Position numbers and translations under genes: made by a program. Positions 21,917-32,286 of a stretch of DNA of 64,000 nt are shown piece by piece. This stretch comes from Adiantum capillus-veneris (Eukaryota > Streptophyta > Polypodiopsida > Polypodiales > Pteridaceae): assembly GCA_014529385.2 (NCBI GenBank), contig CM043944.1:85711884-85775883 (forward strand). The letters run 5' to 3'. The notes below the pieces were generated by a model. The model had not been told where the DNA came from and ran no database searches. It saw only the letters and a list, made by a program, of their open reading frames with translations. Within the stretch, counting starts at the first letter, position 1. Each line of letters opens with the position of its first letter.

Positions 21917-23554
21917 TTGGTATTTAGTAGAAGTCCATCAACCTCATCACCCATACCTCCACATCTGACATCACCCATTCCTCCATCCGGTTCGACATCT
22001 TCCGGATCACCTTCCCCAATAAAGCTCTCTCCTATTCTGTTACAGCAGGCTATTGAGCAACGGGCTCCTAAGCAAGGGGCCATGGAGGCATTGGCTAGTG
22101 TTTTGGCCAAGGTAAACATCAAGTTCCCTACCTTCAAAGGACTCTCTTCAGAAGATGCTGACAACCATGCAAGGAGGTTTGTATCTCTCTGTAGGGGTCG
22201 TGGTCTTAATAGAGAAGATGCTTATTTGGTACTCTTTCCATCTACCTTGGATGGCTTAGCAGACAAATGGTACAGCCAGTTTGCAGAGAACCATTTTGCA
22301 ACTTGGGCAGCCTTAAGACAACAGTTTTGTGCAGCATTCGGGCCAGGTGACTACCAGGAGAAGGTTTTGGATGAGTTGGCCAACATGGTGCTCCAGCCAG
22401 AGGAAACTTTTGCAGAACTTATGACTAAAACCAAGTCTCTGGTTGCCAAGCTTCCCCAGCAACCCGGTGAATTTATGGTTAAGAAGTGGGTGGTGAAGGC
22501 GCTTCCCAAAACTTCTCAGCAAAAACTCTGAGAGAGTCTCCGACCTGACACCACTCTGGAGGAGTTCATCGCAGCTGCTACTAGGATAGAGGGGGCTAGG
22601 AAGCTGTTCAACAACTCCCCTCACATAGAGACCCCCTCTGTGTTTTCGGAAAGTCCTGCTGATCCATTGACTTCTTTACATAGAGAACTTGAAGCCCTAA
22701 AACTACAATGCGCTCTTCAAGAGGAGAAATCAATCTCTCTTCGACAGGAGAAACCAACACATCTTGAGGCTTTGGATCAAATCAAGAGAGAGCTAGAAGA
22801 GCTTCGATCTCAGCAGGAGACTAAAGCTATGGTATGGTGCAGCTCGTGTCGCTCTCCAAGACATCCTCCACAGGATTGTCCCCTTCGGGCTTATTGCCAC
22901 TTCTGCGAAAAGTCTGGGCATGAAGACAAGGATTGCTACTATATCAAGGGATTGCGGTAAATACAACAAAGTCTCGATCCTTCTCTCCAACAAGGGCTAG
23001 CACCTGCATCCAACATGGTCTCACCCTATGGCCATCAAAACCCGTTGCGACCTCTGCTAACAACACCTCCCATGCAAGGTATGCACAACAACTTCACATC
23101 CCCTACCTTTTATCATGCTAGTACTCCTTCAGTTTCCCAAAGCTTCTACACGTCAACATCCGGTCCCATGCAGCAAGGGCAAAGACCACCTCGATCCTCC
23201 AATAGGCCAATTTTGTGTTACAGGTGCGGGGAGTATGGACATTATCAGAGCAAATGTCCGTTGCCAGAAGGGTCCCCTCCTTGTCGACATTGCCCTGAAG
23301 CTAAGGATCACTATAGTAAGGACTACCCAAAACAACGTGCATCCACATCTGGAAAACCTCATCACAGTAAGCACCATTCCACATGCCCCGCCTTCCACTC
23401 TTGTAGTTGCCTCTCGCAATGGGTTGAAGCAGGTGGAAGAGCCGACTGGTGTGCTCACACGGGCACAGAGAGCTGCTCTTGGTCTCAGCCTCCTTGGCCG
23501 TCCAATTTTTCCATCTCCAGTCACACAAATGAGTCAAACTCCCCTAGTAGCTAA
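21917..23554 (+). pseudogene. Tat-like gag with four zinc knuckles
   Basis: One frame runs through two stops (TGA 22529-22531, TAA 22958-22960). The N-terminal half matches Retrotrans_gag (KFPTFKGLSSEDADNHARRF, LADKWYSQFAENHFATWAAL, LRQQFCAAFGPGDYQEKV). Then come a coiled-coil stretch and two pairs of knuckles: CSSCRSPRHPPQDC with CHFCEKSGHEDKDC, and CYRCGEYGHYQSKC with CRHCPEAKDHYSKDY, in which the last Cys is Tyr. Paired knuckles suggest strong RNA binding. Coding then passes to another frame near 23350-23400, either a mutation or the original gag-pro shift. Confidence 0.82.
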
Positions 23555-24260
23555 CAAACCAACAGGTAGTGCCAAGAGCCAATCTACCTCTCTTCTATCA
23601 GATATTGATGGTGCTTTCAAAGAAGCAGTAGAGAACTTGCAGAAGCTTAAGATACTATAGCGAGATCTAATCAAAAGAGAGAAGCCTACAGCAGAGTCTA
23701 TCTTGAAAAACACCTTTCAGCAAGTGTCATTGTACAACATGCTTCCACTTGATGCAAATTTTAGAAGTGACACCTTTTCCATCATCCAGTCTCTGTATCC
23801 TGGTGCAGGGCCTAGTGGCGGACACCTACCTGTGCAGCCCTTGGAGTCCTACATGATTTCTTATCCAACTGCTCCCCTCACCGACTACAAAAGTCATTGT
23901 CTCACTGTGTCTATTTTTGGGCATCAATTCTCAGGCGTCATCATGGATGGTGGATCTAGGATCAATCTGATGCCAGAATTTACTATGTTGGCCTTAGGTC
24001 TGCAGCCTACTCCATTCACTGTTACATTGGCGGACCAGAGGACAGTCTACCCTGTGGGCATAGTAGAGAAGGTGCCTCTGATGGTACAAGACTTCACATT
24101 TAGCTTGGATTTTGTGGTGGTCAGTCTTCCACAGGTAGAGGGCAGGTTTCCTTGCTCATCGGCAGACCATGGCTGTGACACACTAATGCACTTCATGATT
24201 GGGGAAACAATGCCATGTGGATACATACTCCTGGCTCCCGGATGCAACCAATTCGCCTAG
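23398..24260 (+). pseudogene. Tat-like aspartic protease region
   Basis: The frame gives VLTRAQRAALGLSLLGRP, a TAG at 23658-23660, then VSIFGHQFSGVIMDGGSRIN, whose DGGS takes the place of DSG/DTG at the protease active site, as is common in Ty3/Gypsy elements of plants (I.DGGS..N.M). TVTLADQRTVYPVGIVEKVP follows, typical of the second half of the fold. It ends at 24260, after which reverse transcriptase would be expected but a C-rich repeat begins. Confidence 0.75.
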
Positions 24261-24469
24261 GAGGAGGCATGGACCCCGTCGTGCAACATAGTTCTTTGTC
24301 CCTAGCAACCAGCCTCGAATTGGAACAGCCTGGTACCTCCTCATACTCTCCATCAACTGCCGCGCTCTGTAGCATCTCAACTTTCAACCAGTGGACCATG
24401 GAATTCGTCTGCAATGGAATACGAACTCTTACGGTCATACTTTGCATTGGAGATTGATATCTACTATCT

Positions 24470-24965
24470 GCCACCCCCTCACACCCTCTTGCCCCCATCT
24501 ACCCCCTATCCCCCACACCCTACCCTCCCCCTCACACCCCCTCTTCCCCCTACCCTTTTTCCCCCCGCCCCTAGTCCCCATGTCCACTCACCCTCACCCC
24601 TACCCACTTCCCCCTCGCCCCTCACACCCCCTACCCACTCCTCGCCCCTACTCCCTACTCACCCCTCGCCCCTACCCACTTCCCCCTCGCACCTCACACC
24701 CCCTACCCACCCCTCGCCCCTACCCACCCCCTCCCTTGCTCTCGCCCCTACCCACTTCCCTCTCGCCCCTACCCAGCCACCCCTCGCCCCTACCCGCCCC
24801 CTTTCCCCTCGCCCCTAACCAGCCCCTCCTCGCCCCTACCCACCCCCTACCCATCCCCTTCCACCCCTCGCCCCTATCTACACCCCCTCACCCCCATCTA
24901 GTTCCCCCTCGCCCCTATCTAGCCCTCCCCTCCCCTCTCAGCCTCAGCCAGTTTTTCCCCCACCC
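24470..24965. repeat. C-rich minisatellite, G4-forming on minus strand
   Basis: About 500 bp of imperfect repeats around CTCGCCCCTACCCACTTCCC, nearly devoid of G on the plus strand. The minus strand has dense G3-G4 runs. It occupies the position where pol should start in the Tat-like element. Confidence 0.9.
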
Positions 24966-25491
24966 CACATTTCAGCCCATTAGCATGTGGCTCTCAAGCA
25001 TTCACTTGGTGGCCATCCTATTGCTGTGAAGGATTTTCGTTCTGCCATCATGATAGAGCTTAACCCTATTTGCGGTGTTACTCGGGCTTATGGTCATCCC
25101 TCTTTTCGAGAAGAGTGTTGTTGCAAAAAGTGTGGCAAGGTTCATCTGCAACTGCAAGCATGGACTAGGTCATTTTCCTCTCACTATGGTTATGGAGGAT
25201 AAAGATGCGCTGGAATCAAACTGAGCTTATCTCTGCGGTAGAGCCTCCTTCTCTTTTGCCAATTGCGATTCTTGGACTATGCAATCATACATACTGGGTT
25301 CCTGCTATTTAAAGGCTTAAGGCAATTGCAAGCAGTGCAGTGTTTTTAACTCCACTTTTGAGGTATGTAAGGTCATGGGCCTAGCACTTGCTTCAGGAAA
25401 GATGTACGGATGCAGTACCTAGTGGTTTTCTTTCACAGTTTTTTCAATATTACTCTCACCGAGACGGTGAGCAATCTTGTGGTGGGTAACC
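24966..25491 (+). other. Tat-like element 3' internal region
   Basis: A short open frame (24987-25202) contains CCCKKCGKVHLQLQ but no domain that I recognise. No pol motif is present. The region leads into the 3' LTR. Confidence 0.5.
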
Positions 25492-26088
25492 TGTAGCAGG
25501 CTACAGTGTCACTCTCACAGGACACACCGTTAGTACAATTGCTCTAGGCTGGTTCACACTGGACGGACTCTCTGGGCTGGTCAGTGACACGTGGCAGCAG
25601 AGATACGTGGCAGCAAAGATACGGACTGGTCTAGTGGACATCGTGGCCAGGTCACCACCTCCACTCAATCTGGAGATAGACTTAGATGGCTGACATTTAT
25701 GAGCCGTTGGTGGCTCTTTATGGTGGTACATGTGAGTAGTAGCTGTTGGGTCAGGATCATTATCTTCTAGCTCTATGGTCCAGCGTCGTCGTTAGGAGTA
25801 GTGAGTCTATACACAAAGCACGTCTTCACCATCCCTGCACATCTGAGCCTCGACACCCCATTATACCTGTGAGTCCTGGGCTGGAGCTGAGTGTGCTGCC
25901 ACGCCAGAGTCTGTATCAGTTCTTTGAGATAGTTGAGTCATTTGTTGTGGTCTGCTGCTGTTGTGTCTCTGTGAGCTCAGTTGTTGTCTATTGTTCCTTT
26001 GTTTTCAGTCTGTTTTGAGTGAGATTGTCACGCACATTGCATTGAGGAGCACCCACTGTAGAGAGCACGACACACTATCTGCGCTACA
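25492..26088 (+). repeat. Tat-like element 3' LTR
   Basis: TGTAGCAGGCTACAGTG...CTGCGCTACA, 597 bp, ending at the TCCAT duplication. The word before it (GTGGTGGGTAACC) is a weak polypurine tract. Confidence 0.9.
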
Positions 26089-26765
26089 TCCATTCAGAGG
26101 CTTACAAGCTACACGCCAAGCCATTGCAGTCTTGGAGCAACGTTCACACCGACCTTTGTGCACCTGGGCAGACCCCTTCCCTCGGCAAGGCTCTTCATTT
26201 CATGTTGCTAGTGGATGATTTCAGCCGCTTTACTTGGGTATACTCTCTACAACACAAGTACGAGGCATTTGGCCTCTCAAGAATTGGCATTCTCTTGTGG
26301 AGAAGGAAAGCAATCGAGTGTTGAAGACTATTCGATCGGACAAAGGTGGGGAGTTTACTTCCAATGCTTTCATTCAGTTTTGTGCAAACCATGGCATCAA
26401 GCGAGAGCTTGCAAATACCGGATCACCTTCAAAGGTGGAGTTGTGGAGCGGAAGAATAGGACAGTGGTAGAAATGGCACGGACCATACTTGAGCATTGAG
26501 ACTTGCCAAAGTCTTTATGGGCAGAGGCAGTTGCGACATTAGTTCATATCATAAACAGATCTCCAACCACTTTAGTTCCTAAGAAGACCCCATTTGAAGC
26601 CTATTTCGGTAAGAACCGAGACATCTCCCACTTTCGGATTTTTGGGCGCGATGCATAGGTCCATGTACCGATGGAGCAAAGGGGGAAGTTTGACCCCAAG
26701 TCAGGGAGAATGATTTTTGTTGGCTACAACTCTCTTTCCGAGGGATATCGACTTTATGAGGACAC
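26089..26765 (+). pseudogene. Copia-2 integrase, remainder
   Basis: Sequence continues from the break at 14418: SEAYKLHAKPLQSWSNVHTD carries the first catalytic Asp, then LLVDDFSRFTWVYSL, TIRSDKGGEF with the second Asp, VVERKNRTVVEMARTILEH with the Glu, and LPKSLWAEAVATLVHIINRS. Several frame changes and stops (TGA at EH-stop-DLPK, TAG at GRDA-stop-VHV) occur. Homology ends near 26765 at LINE-B. Confidence 0.85.
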
Positions 26766-26774
26766 ACATCGAAT

Positions 26775-27700
26775 TGCTTTGCTGCCCTAGAGGAGCCGGC
26801 GAATTGTCAATCCAAATGGCTGTCAAAATGGTGGATGTAGGTGAGGACTTTGAGCTCAGAATGTGGGCACATCGAGCTTTCCACATGGTACAAAGGGTGA
26901 TGTTGCATATCATGGTGAAAATTGTGTCCCGCTAACAGAAATCCAACCGGTGACTTGCATCTAGGATCATTTGTAGAGTGCTCGGTCTATATCCTACAAG
27001 AGTAAGCATGAAGACCAGTTCTGTTGGCAAGCCCTAAAAAAAGATGTGACCCCAAAAATTGCAAAAGTTATGCAACGGTCCCCCCAAGTCACGAATTGAT
27101 CATGGATACCCACTCTAATCAACAAACAACAAACTACCATCCACATTCATTGTGCATATGAGGAAACCCAAAAACAATGCCTCAAGGACTCGGGCTCTAA
27201 AATACATCTCTGACAAGTCAGATCATGACCAGTGACTGCAGACCAAGTGCCAACAGGCAATCCTGCATTTGCTATCATCCACATGAAAAAGCATATCCTG
27301 CGACCGATCCGGAGGGTCCAGATGCATGACCAAAGCTGTCCGCTGGAAAGTTGGGAGGATGTGTTGATCTTGCCATACCCCTGACTGGCATGGATGGTGG
27401 GGTGGGTGTCAAGTCCACAAAAGAAGCCTCCTCCCAAGGGATACAGTGTACGCAAAAAAGGAAAGAGAGACTTAATCAATGCTCAACGAAGGCCGCTGCC
27501 ACTCACTAGAATTCTAATCCAGTTGAACAAGCCTCAAGGGGCTTTCCCTGCCAAATCCACAATCTCCAAAGTGGTGCCTCCTCAGTAGTGAAAACAAGGT
27601 CAACACACAATCTCCTCTAGAAAGAACCTACCACTCTAACAAGTTGCCAATGGGAACCTCCGAGAAGACAGTGGAGGAGGACCTAGTGACAACCAACTTT
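26775..27700 (-). pseudogene. LINE-B reverse transcriptase tail, minus copy
   Basis: YPLGGGFFCGLDTHPTIHAS, LWSCIWTLRIGRRICFFMWM and GLPVGTWSAVTGHDLTCQRC followed by ESLRHCFWVSSYAQ give the zf-RVT domain found at the C-terminus of plant LINE reverse transcriptases. Further on, ITLCTMWKARCAHIL matches the plus copy at about 49.2 kb. Its 3' end abuts the broken Copia-2 integrase near 26770. Confidence 0.75.
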
Positions 27701-27937
27701 TGGAAACCTAATGAAGAAACCTAATAGTGTAGAGAGCAAAGCACCAAAGTCAACATCAGCAAACCCAAATAACTCAATCCGTAGACAACCCAGTGTGGTA
27801 ACACAAGAAATCAAGGAAGACAAGAAGCATATTGAAGAAACAAAAAATAAGAAATCAATGAAATTGAATGAAAAATATGCTCTAAAAGCACACCATCCAC
27901 ACTCACACCCACACCCACCCACCCACCCAAAGTTAGT

Positions 27938-27980
27938 TGTAACAAACTGCTGACGTGTCAAAGCCCTGAAGAATGGAGCC

Positions 27981-28067
<87 letters not shown>

Positions 28068-28097
28068 CTATTGGCACGTGGTGCCCGTCTTGTGACA
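27938..28097 (+). repeat. 5' LTR with internal deletion
   Basis: It begins TGTAACAAACTGCTGACG and ends GCCCGTCTTGTGACA like the 3' LTR, but jumps from GGAGCCAAC straight to (CT)n (27983-28064), losing more than 500 bp of U3 and R. The deletion removes the R-like box, so this LTR could not drive expression. Confidence 0.85.
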
Positions 28098-28098
28098 A

Positions 28099-28110
28099 TG
28101 GTATCAAAGC
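28099..28110 (+). promoter_or_regulatory. Primer-binding site
   Basis: TGGTATCAAAGC lies one base after the LTR end and differs from the initiator Met tRNA word TGGTATCAGAGC at one position. Confidence 0.85.
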
Positions 28111-28904
28111 ATCAGGCGTGTGCTTTTCTAAAAGCGTACCGGTCCTACAAAAGAGCAGACAGAGGAAGATCGCATTTCCAAAGTTCACTCCCACCCTCAC
28201 TTCATCGCGCATCAGGCGCGCTCCCGTCTTCACCGCTCATGTCTTACAGGGCATAAGCCATAAAGATCACTTGCAAGAGAAGGATCCAAGATTTGTTTCG
28301 AGCTGCTGTTTTTTCTCACAAGCAGTGCCATGCAGATGTTGATCTCGATAGTTACCAAGCCGCACACTCCAAGAACTTGGCAAGCTTTCAAGAAAATTTT
28401 TGCCCGAAGTTATATGGTTTCTGACATCTTTCTTCGGAGTGCAACTTCTAGCAGAGTGGGGTATCCTGAAATGCTTGCCATAGAAACCCTAACAGATTAT
28501 AACTTGAAATTTTTCGACATCTCTCAGTAGATGTCTCTTCACGAGCTGATGACCTTGGAGGTCCGTTGTGATTATTATGGCTTGGGACTACCATCGCCGC
28601 CAGAGGAACACTACATGTCCAAGAGCTAATGAACCGTGTTGTGGTCGGCTACAACCTTACGAAAGGAATCTAACCCTAATTTTTGGTGCAAGTTTCAGGA
28701 TGGAAAGTCAGTTGACTTTTCCAACTCGGCTGATGTCAAGATTGCTTTTTAAGTTTTGAATTTTGTTTGAGAACTTGTTTGGTGATCCTGTTTGAAATTT
28801 GTTTCAAAAGGATGGTTTCTGTCTTGGTGAAATGTTTGACTCTGGTTTCAATAATTGGTGATTTTACTCCCGGGTAGAGAAGTGAGAAATATTGTTTTGG
28901 TATT

Positions 28905-29115
28905 GTTTGAACCTCGGAACGACGCAGGCCGCTGCCTGGGGAGCATTTCGTTGTATGTTTCAAAACCTCGAAACGAGGCAGGCCGATGTCTGGGGAGCGT
29001 TCCGTTGTATGCTAGAAAACCTCTGAATGACACATGCTGATGCCTGGGGAGTTTGGTTGTATGCTTGAACCTCCAAGCGACGCAGACTGCGGTCTGGGGA
29101 ACGTTTGGTTGTACA
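28905..29115 (+). repeat. Tandem array of ~55-bp units
   Basis: Four diverged units share GACGCAGGCCG...GCCTGGGGAGC...TTGTATG. They lie inside the non-coding LTR element. Confidence 0.8.
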
Positions 29116-29424
29116 GTCCTCTGAGCTCATGGCCCGGACCTTTTTAGGTTATTTGCGGGGGGAGTGACGAGGTACTCGTTGAATAGCTTCATACCGCAGA
29201 CTCTTTGTCTGGAGGGAGTGCTCAGTGGCACTGTTTGTTGTGTCTTGTAACATGCATATGTAAGCATTTGTGTTGCATTGTGATGTGCCAACTACTGAAT
29301 ATTCCTAACTCGATGAGATTGCCTAGGTATGTAATTTTAGTGCATCAAGACACCCATGGAAGATCAGTGCGGTTTGGGTGTGATGGCTAATTTTACTACG
29401 CCAACATATCAAGAGTTTCGACCT

Positions 29425-29530
29425 TGACGAAAGGAGAAGCCAACTCCTTGATCAAAAGAGCCGAAAGGAGAAGCCAACTCCTTGATCACAAAAGCCGAAA
29501 AGAGAAGCTAACTCCTTAACAAAAAGAGCA
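29425..29530 (+). repeat. Tandem array of ~34-bp units
   Basis: Three units of GCCGAAAGGAGAAGCCAACT followed by CCTTGATCAAAAGA, near the 3' end of the internal region. Confidence 0.85.
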
Positions 29531-29610
29531 AACTGATTGTCCATGGGAATGTCCCTTGGAATGACCGTCAAAAAATTTTGAGCTAACTTGAGTTGTTTTG
29601 AAGATATGCT

Positions 29611-29648
29611 GTAATCGTGGACGATTACTCTCTATCAAGAAGGGGAGA
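29611..29648 (+). promoter_or_regulatory. Pre-PPT hairpin and polypurine tract
   Basis: GTAATCGTGGACGATTAC (29611-29628), then 20 bp with CAAGAAGGGGAGA, then the LTR at 29649. Confidence 0.85.
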
Positions 29649-30383
<735 letters not shown>

Positions 30384-31089
30384 TTAGTTTATAGAGCACG
30401 AGGAAAACAAAGCTTGCAAATACCAAACTCCACACACCCGACACACGCATAAACCAGAGCAAGGGAAAGCAAGCTGAAAGAAACCAAAACAAGAAGGCAA
30501 ACCTATCCATCAGCTTGGACCGGAGATTCGTCAATTGAGCAACTTAGTACCTCCACGAAGACCAACCATTGTGACTTGATGTAGGGCCATTTCCTTGCAG
30601 GGTTCCCCACATGCCCCGCTAATGTAGGATTGGGCATCCCCTCCAAGTGGTGTTCACTACATTGCACAGAAGAGGCCATCGTCACAACCTAATGCTCTAA
30701 GTGTCCGAGCACCAAACAAGGTGGCACAGACAACAGCCAACAGTACTCAAGACAAAGCATACCATGGCATGTGTTGGGGGGTAAAAGCCACCAAAGCTAA
30801 TTGAGGTGGGTAGTAGAGTAAGTAGCAGGAAATGAGGAAGAATTGTAACAGACCGTCGCCGATGTGAATCGCTACCATCTTCGAGCTGCAAGTTCTGACA
30901 ATGAGCAAGCTCGAGGAGGAAACGAAGACAAAAGGATAGCTAAGAGCTAACTCCTTAGCTGGTGGCAAGCAAATTAACAGCACATGGGCAGGGCAAGCGA
31001 GGATAGGTGGCCCAACAAAAAGGCACGCAAAGGCAAGACATCGCAAGATTAGAGTTGGCACAACAAACCTTCAAGCTAGCTAGCTAGCT

Positions 31090-31091
<2 letters not shown>
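30384..31091. other. No recognisable gene
   Basis: Open frames here lack domains and codon-level conservation that I can judge. I see no LTR boundary or terminal repeat. Confidence 0.4.

Positions 31092-31150
<59 letters not shown>
31092..31150. repeat. (CT)n microsatellite
   Basis: About 29 CT units directly after a GCTAGCTAGCTAG run. On the minus strand it follows a possible LINE 3' end. Confidence 0.95.
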
Positions 31151-31154
<4 letters not shown>

Positions 31155-31806
31155 AATCAATCTCAATAAAAGTGGGGCTTGACCCTTTGCATTACATAAA
31201 ATCGACCATCGGCCTGTATACAAGAAATATGAGAAAAACCCTAATGGATGTACAATGAAATCATGGGGAAAAATCCCATAGCAAACCACAAGAAACATTT
31301 GGGGAAAAAGAAACTTTAACCAGGCAGTGAAGTCTAGCTATCTGGATAGTGATCAAGTCTACACAAATCTGCCCAAAGCTCTGTCCACCTCGGGCGATGT
31401 AGCAAAAACCGCCAACTCGAGTGATGTGTATCTGACTGATAGCGTCCACTGTAAAAAACTCATGTAGAAGCTCACAAAAGCCAAGGGATTGTGAAACCCC
31501 TAGGCCCTGCCTCCAAAATCATCCACATCCATTCTAACATTTCCTGATATGCGGATCTACGGCACAACCAAATTGTAAGAGAGGCAAGGGGAACCCACTC
31601 GCTGTCCACCTCAAAAGCCAAGGGAAGGTACCAAGATGCACTCTGAACCGACTCTCAAACAAATCTTCAAACTGCATGATATCCATAAAGTAATTGGCTT
31701 CAACCATTGTTTGCTCATGTAAGATATCATAGACAGCCTCCCTCATCCAAAAGGAGTCACCATGCAAAACCTGTACTCTAAATCTGATCATGGGCGCTCT
31801 CTCTAG
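31151..31806 (-). pseudogene. Unidentified coding remnant, perhaps a LINE tail
   Basis: The minus strand has an open segment (31809-31534) reading FWMREAVYDILHEQTMVEAN and FRVHLGTFPWLLRWTASGFP, then 31449-31261 with ITRVGGFCYIARGGQSFG. A 3' stretch ending ...TTTTATTGAGATTGATTGG before the microsatellite looks like a LINE 3' end. I do not recognise the protein; the LINE call rests on layout only. It is cut by the hAT terminus at 31807. Confidence 0.3.
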
Positions 31807-32043
31807 CATAGTTACACGGGACGGAGGGGACGGGGCTTAGGGACGCAAAACGGACGTAACCGGGCCGGGGACAGAGTGGGAAGGCTGGGAACGGCCGGAT
31901 TTTCATCCGGCCAGCGAGAACGCAGCCAACCGTACCGGGGACGGCCGGGAAAGGGCAATTTTTTAAAACTAAAAAAAAGGACCGTTTTTAACGGACAATA
32001 GCAACAAACATCTACTTTTTTGGGGGGCTTTGGCCCTTGGGAG

Positions 32044-32054
32044 CCTATAAAAGC
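32044..32054 (+). promoter_or_regulatory. Probable TATA box of hAT-1 transposase
   Basis: CCTATAAAAGC lies about 240 bp upstream of the transposase ATG at 32287. Confidence 0.5.
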
Positions 32055-32286
32055 ACCCTTGGGTCTCATCTTCTATCAAGTTCAATGAAGGCTCTCCTCT
32101 CTATTGTCTACTATCTAGACTCTACGCCGTCTACAATCTACCTAGGTCCTACGGGAGCTCAAGACTCAAGCTCTACCCTTGAGTCTCTCTACCCACTCTC
32201 TCCCTCTTCTACCCTCTCAACTTTGAAGCTCTCCTCTACTCTCTCCACAAAAGCTCTCCTCTTAGCTCTACTCTCTCTCCACCATC

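Larger units (their letters stand above)
14419..26088 (+). mobile_element. Tat-like LTR element with gag-pro only
   Basis: LTRs at 14419-14993 and 25492-26088 are flanked by exact TCCAT duplications (14414-14418, 26089-26093) inside the Copia-2 integrase. Without the nested chromovirus the element is about 5.2 kb. It carries gag with several zinc knuckles and a DGG-type protease frame, then a C-rich tandem tract, and no reverse transcriptase, RNase H or integrase. The primer site resembles the Arg-tRNA type used by Tat/Ogre elements. It is therefore a non-autonomous element or one whose pol was lost. Confidence 0.88.
12304..26765 (+). mobile_element. Copia-2, outermost element of a three-level nest
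   Basis: A 5' LTR and primer site are followed by gag, protease and the N-terminal integrase zinc region up to 14418. The reading then resumes at 26089 with the rest of the integrase and stops near 26765, where LINE-B sequence begins. The 14419-26088 segment is a later insertion flanked by TCCAT on both sides. The reverse transcriptase, RNase H and 3' LTR are lost. Confidence 0.85.

Noticed and set aside
24391-25029. 212-aa Pro-rich frame
   Set aside because: It is the translation of the C-rich minisatellite in the Tat-like element; two overlapping frames are equally open.
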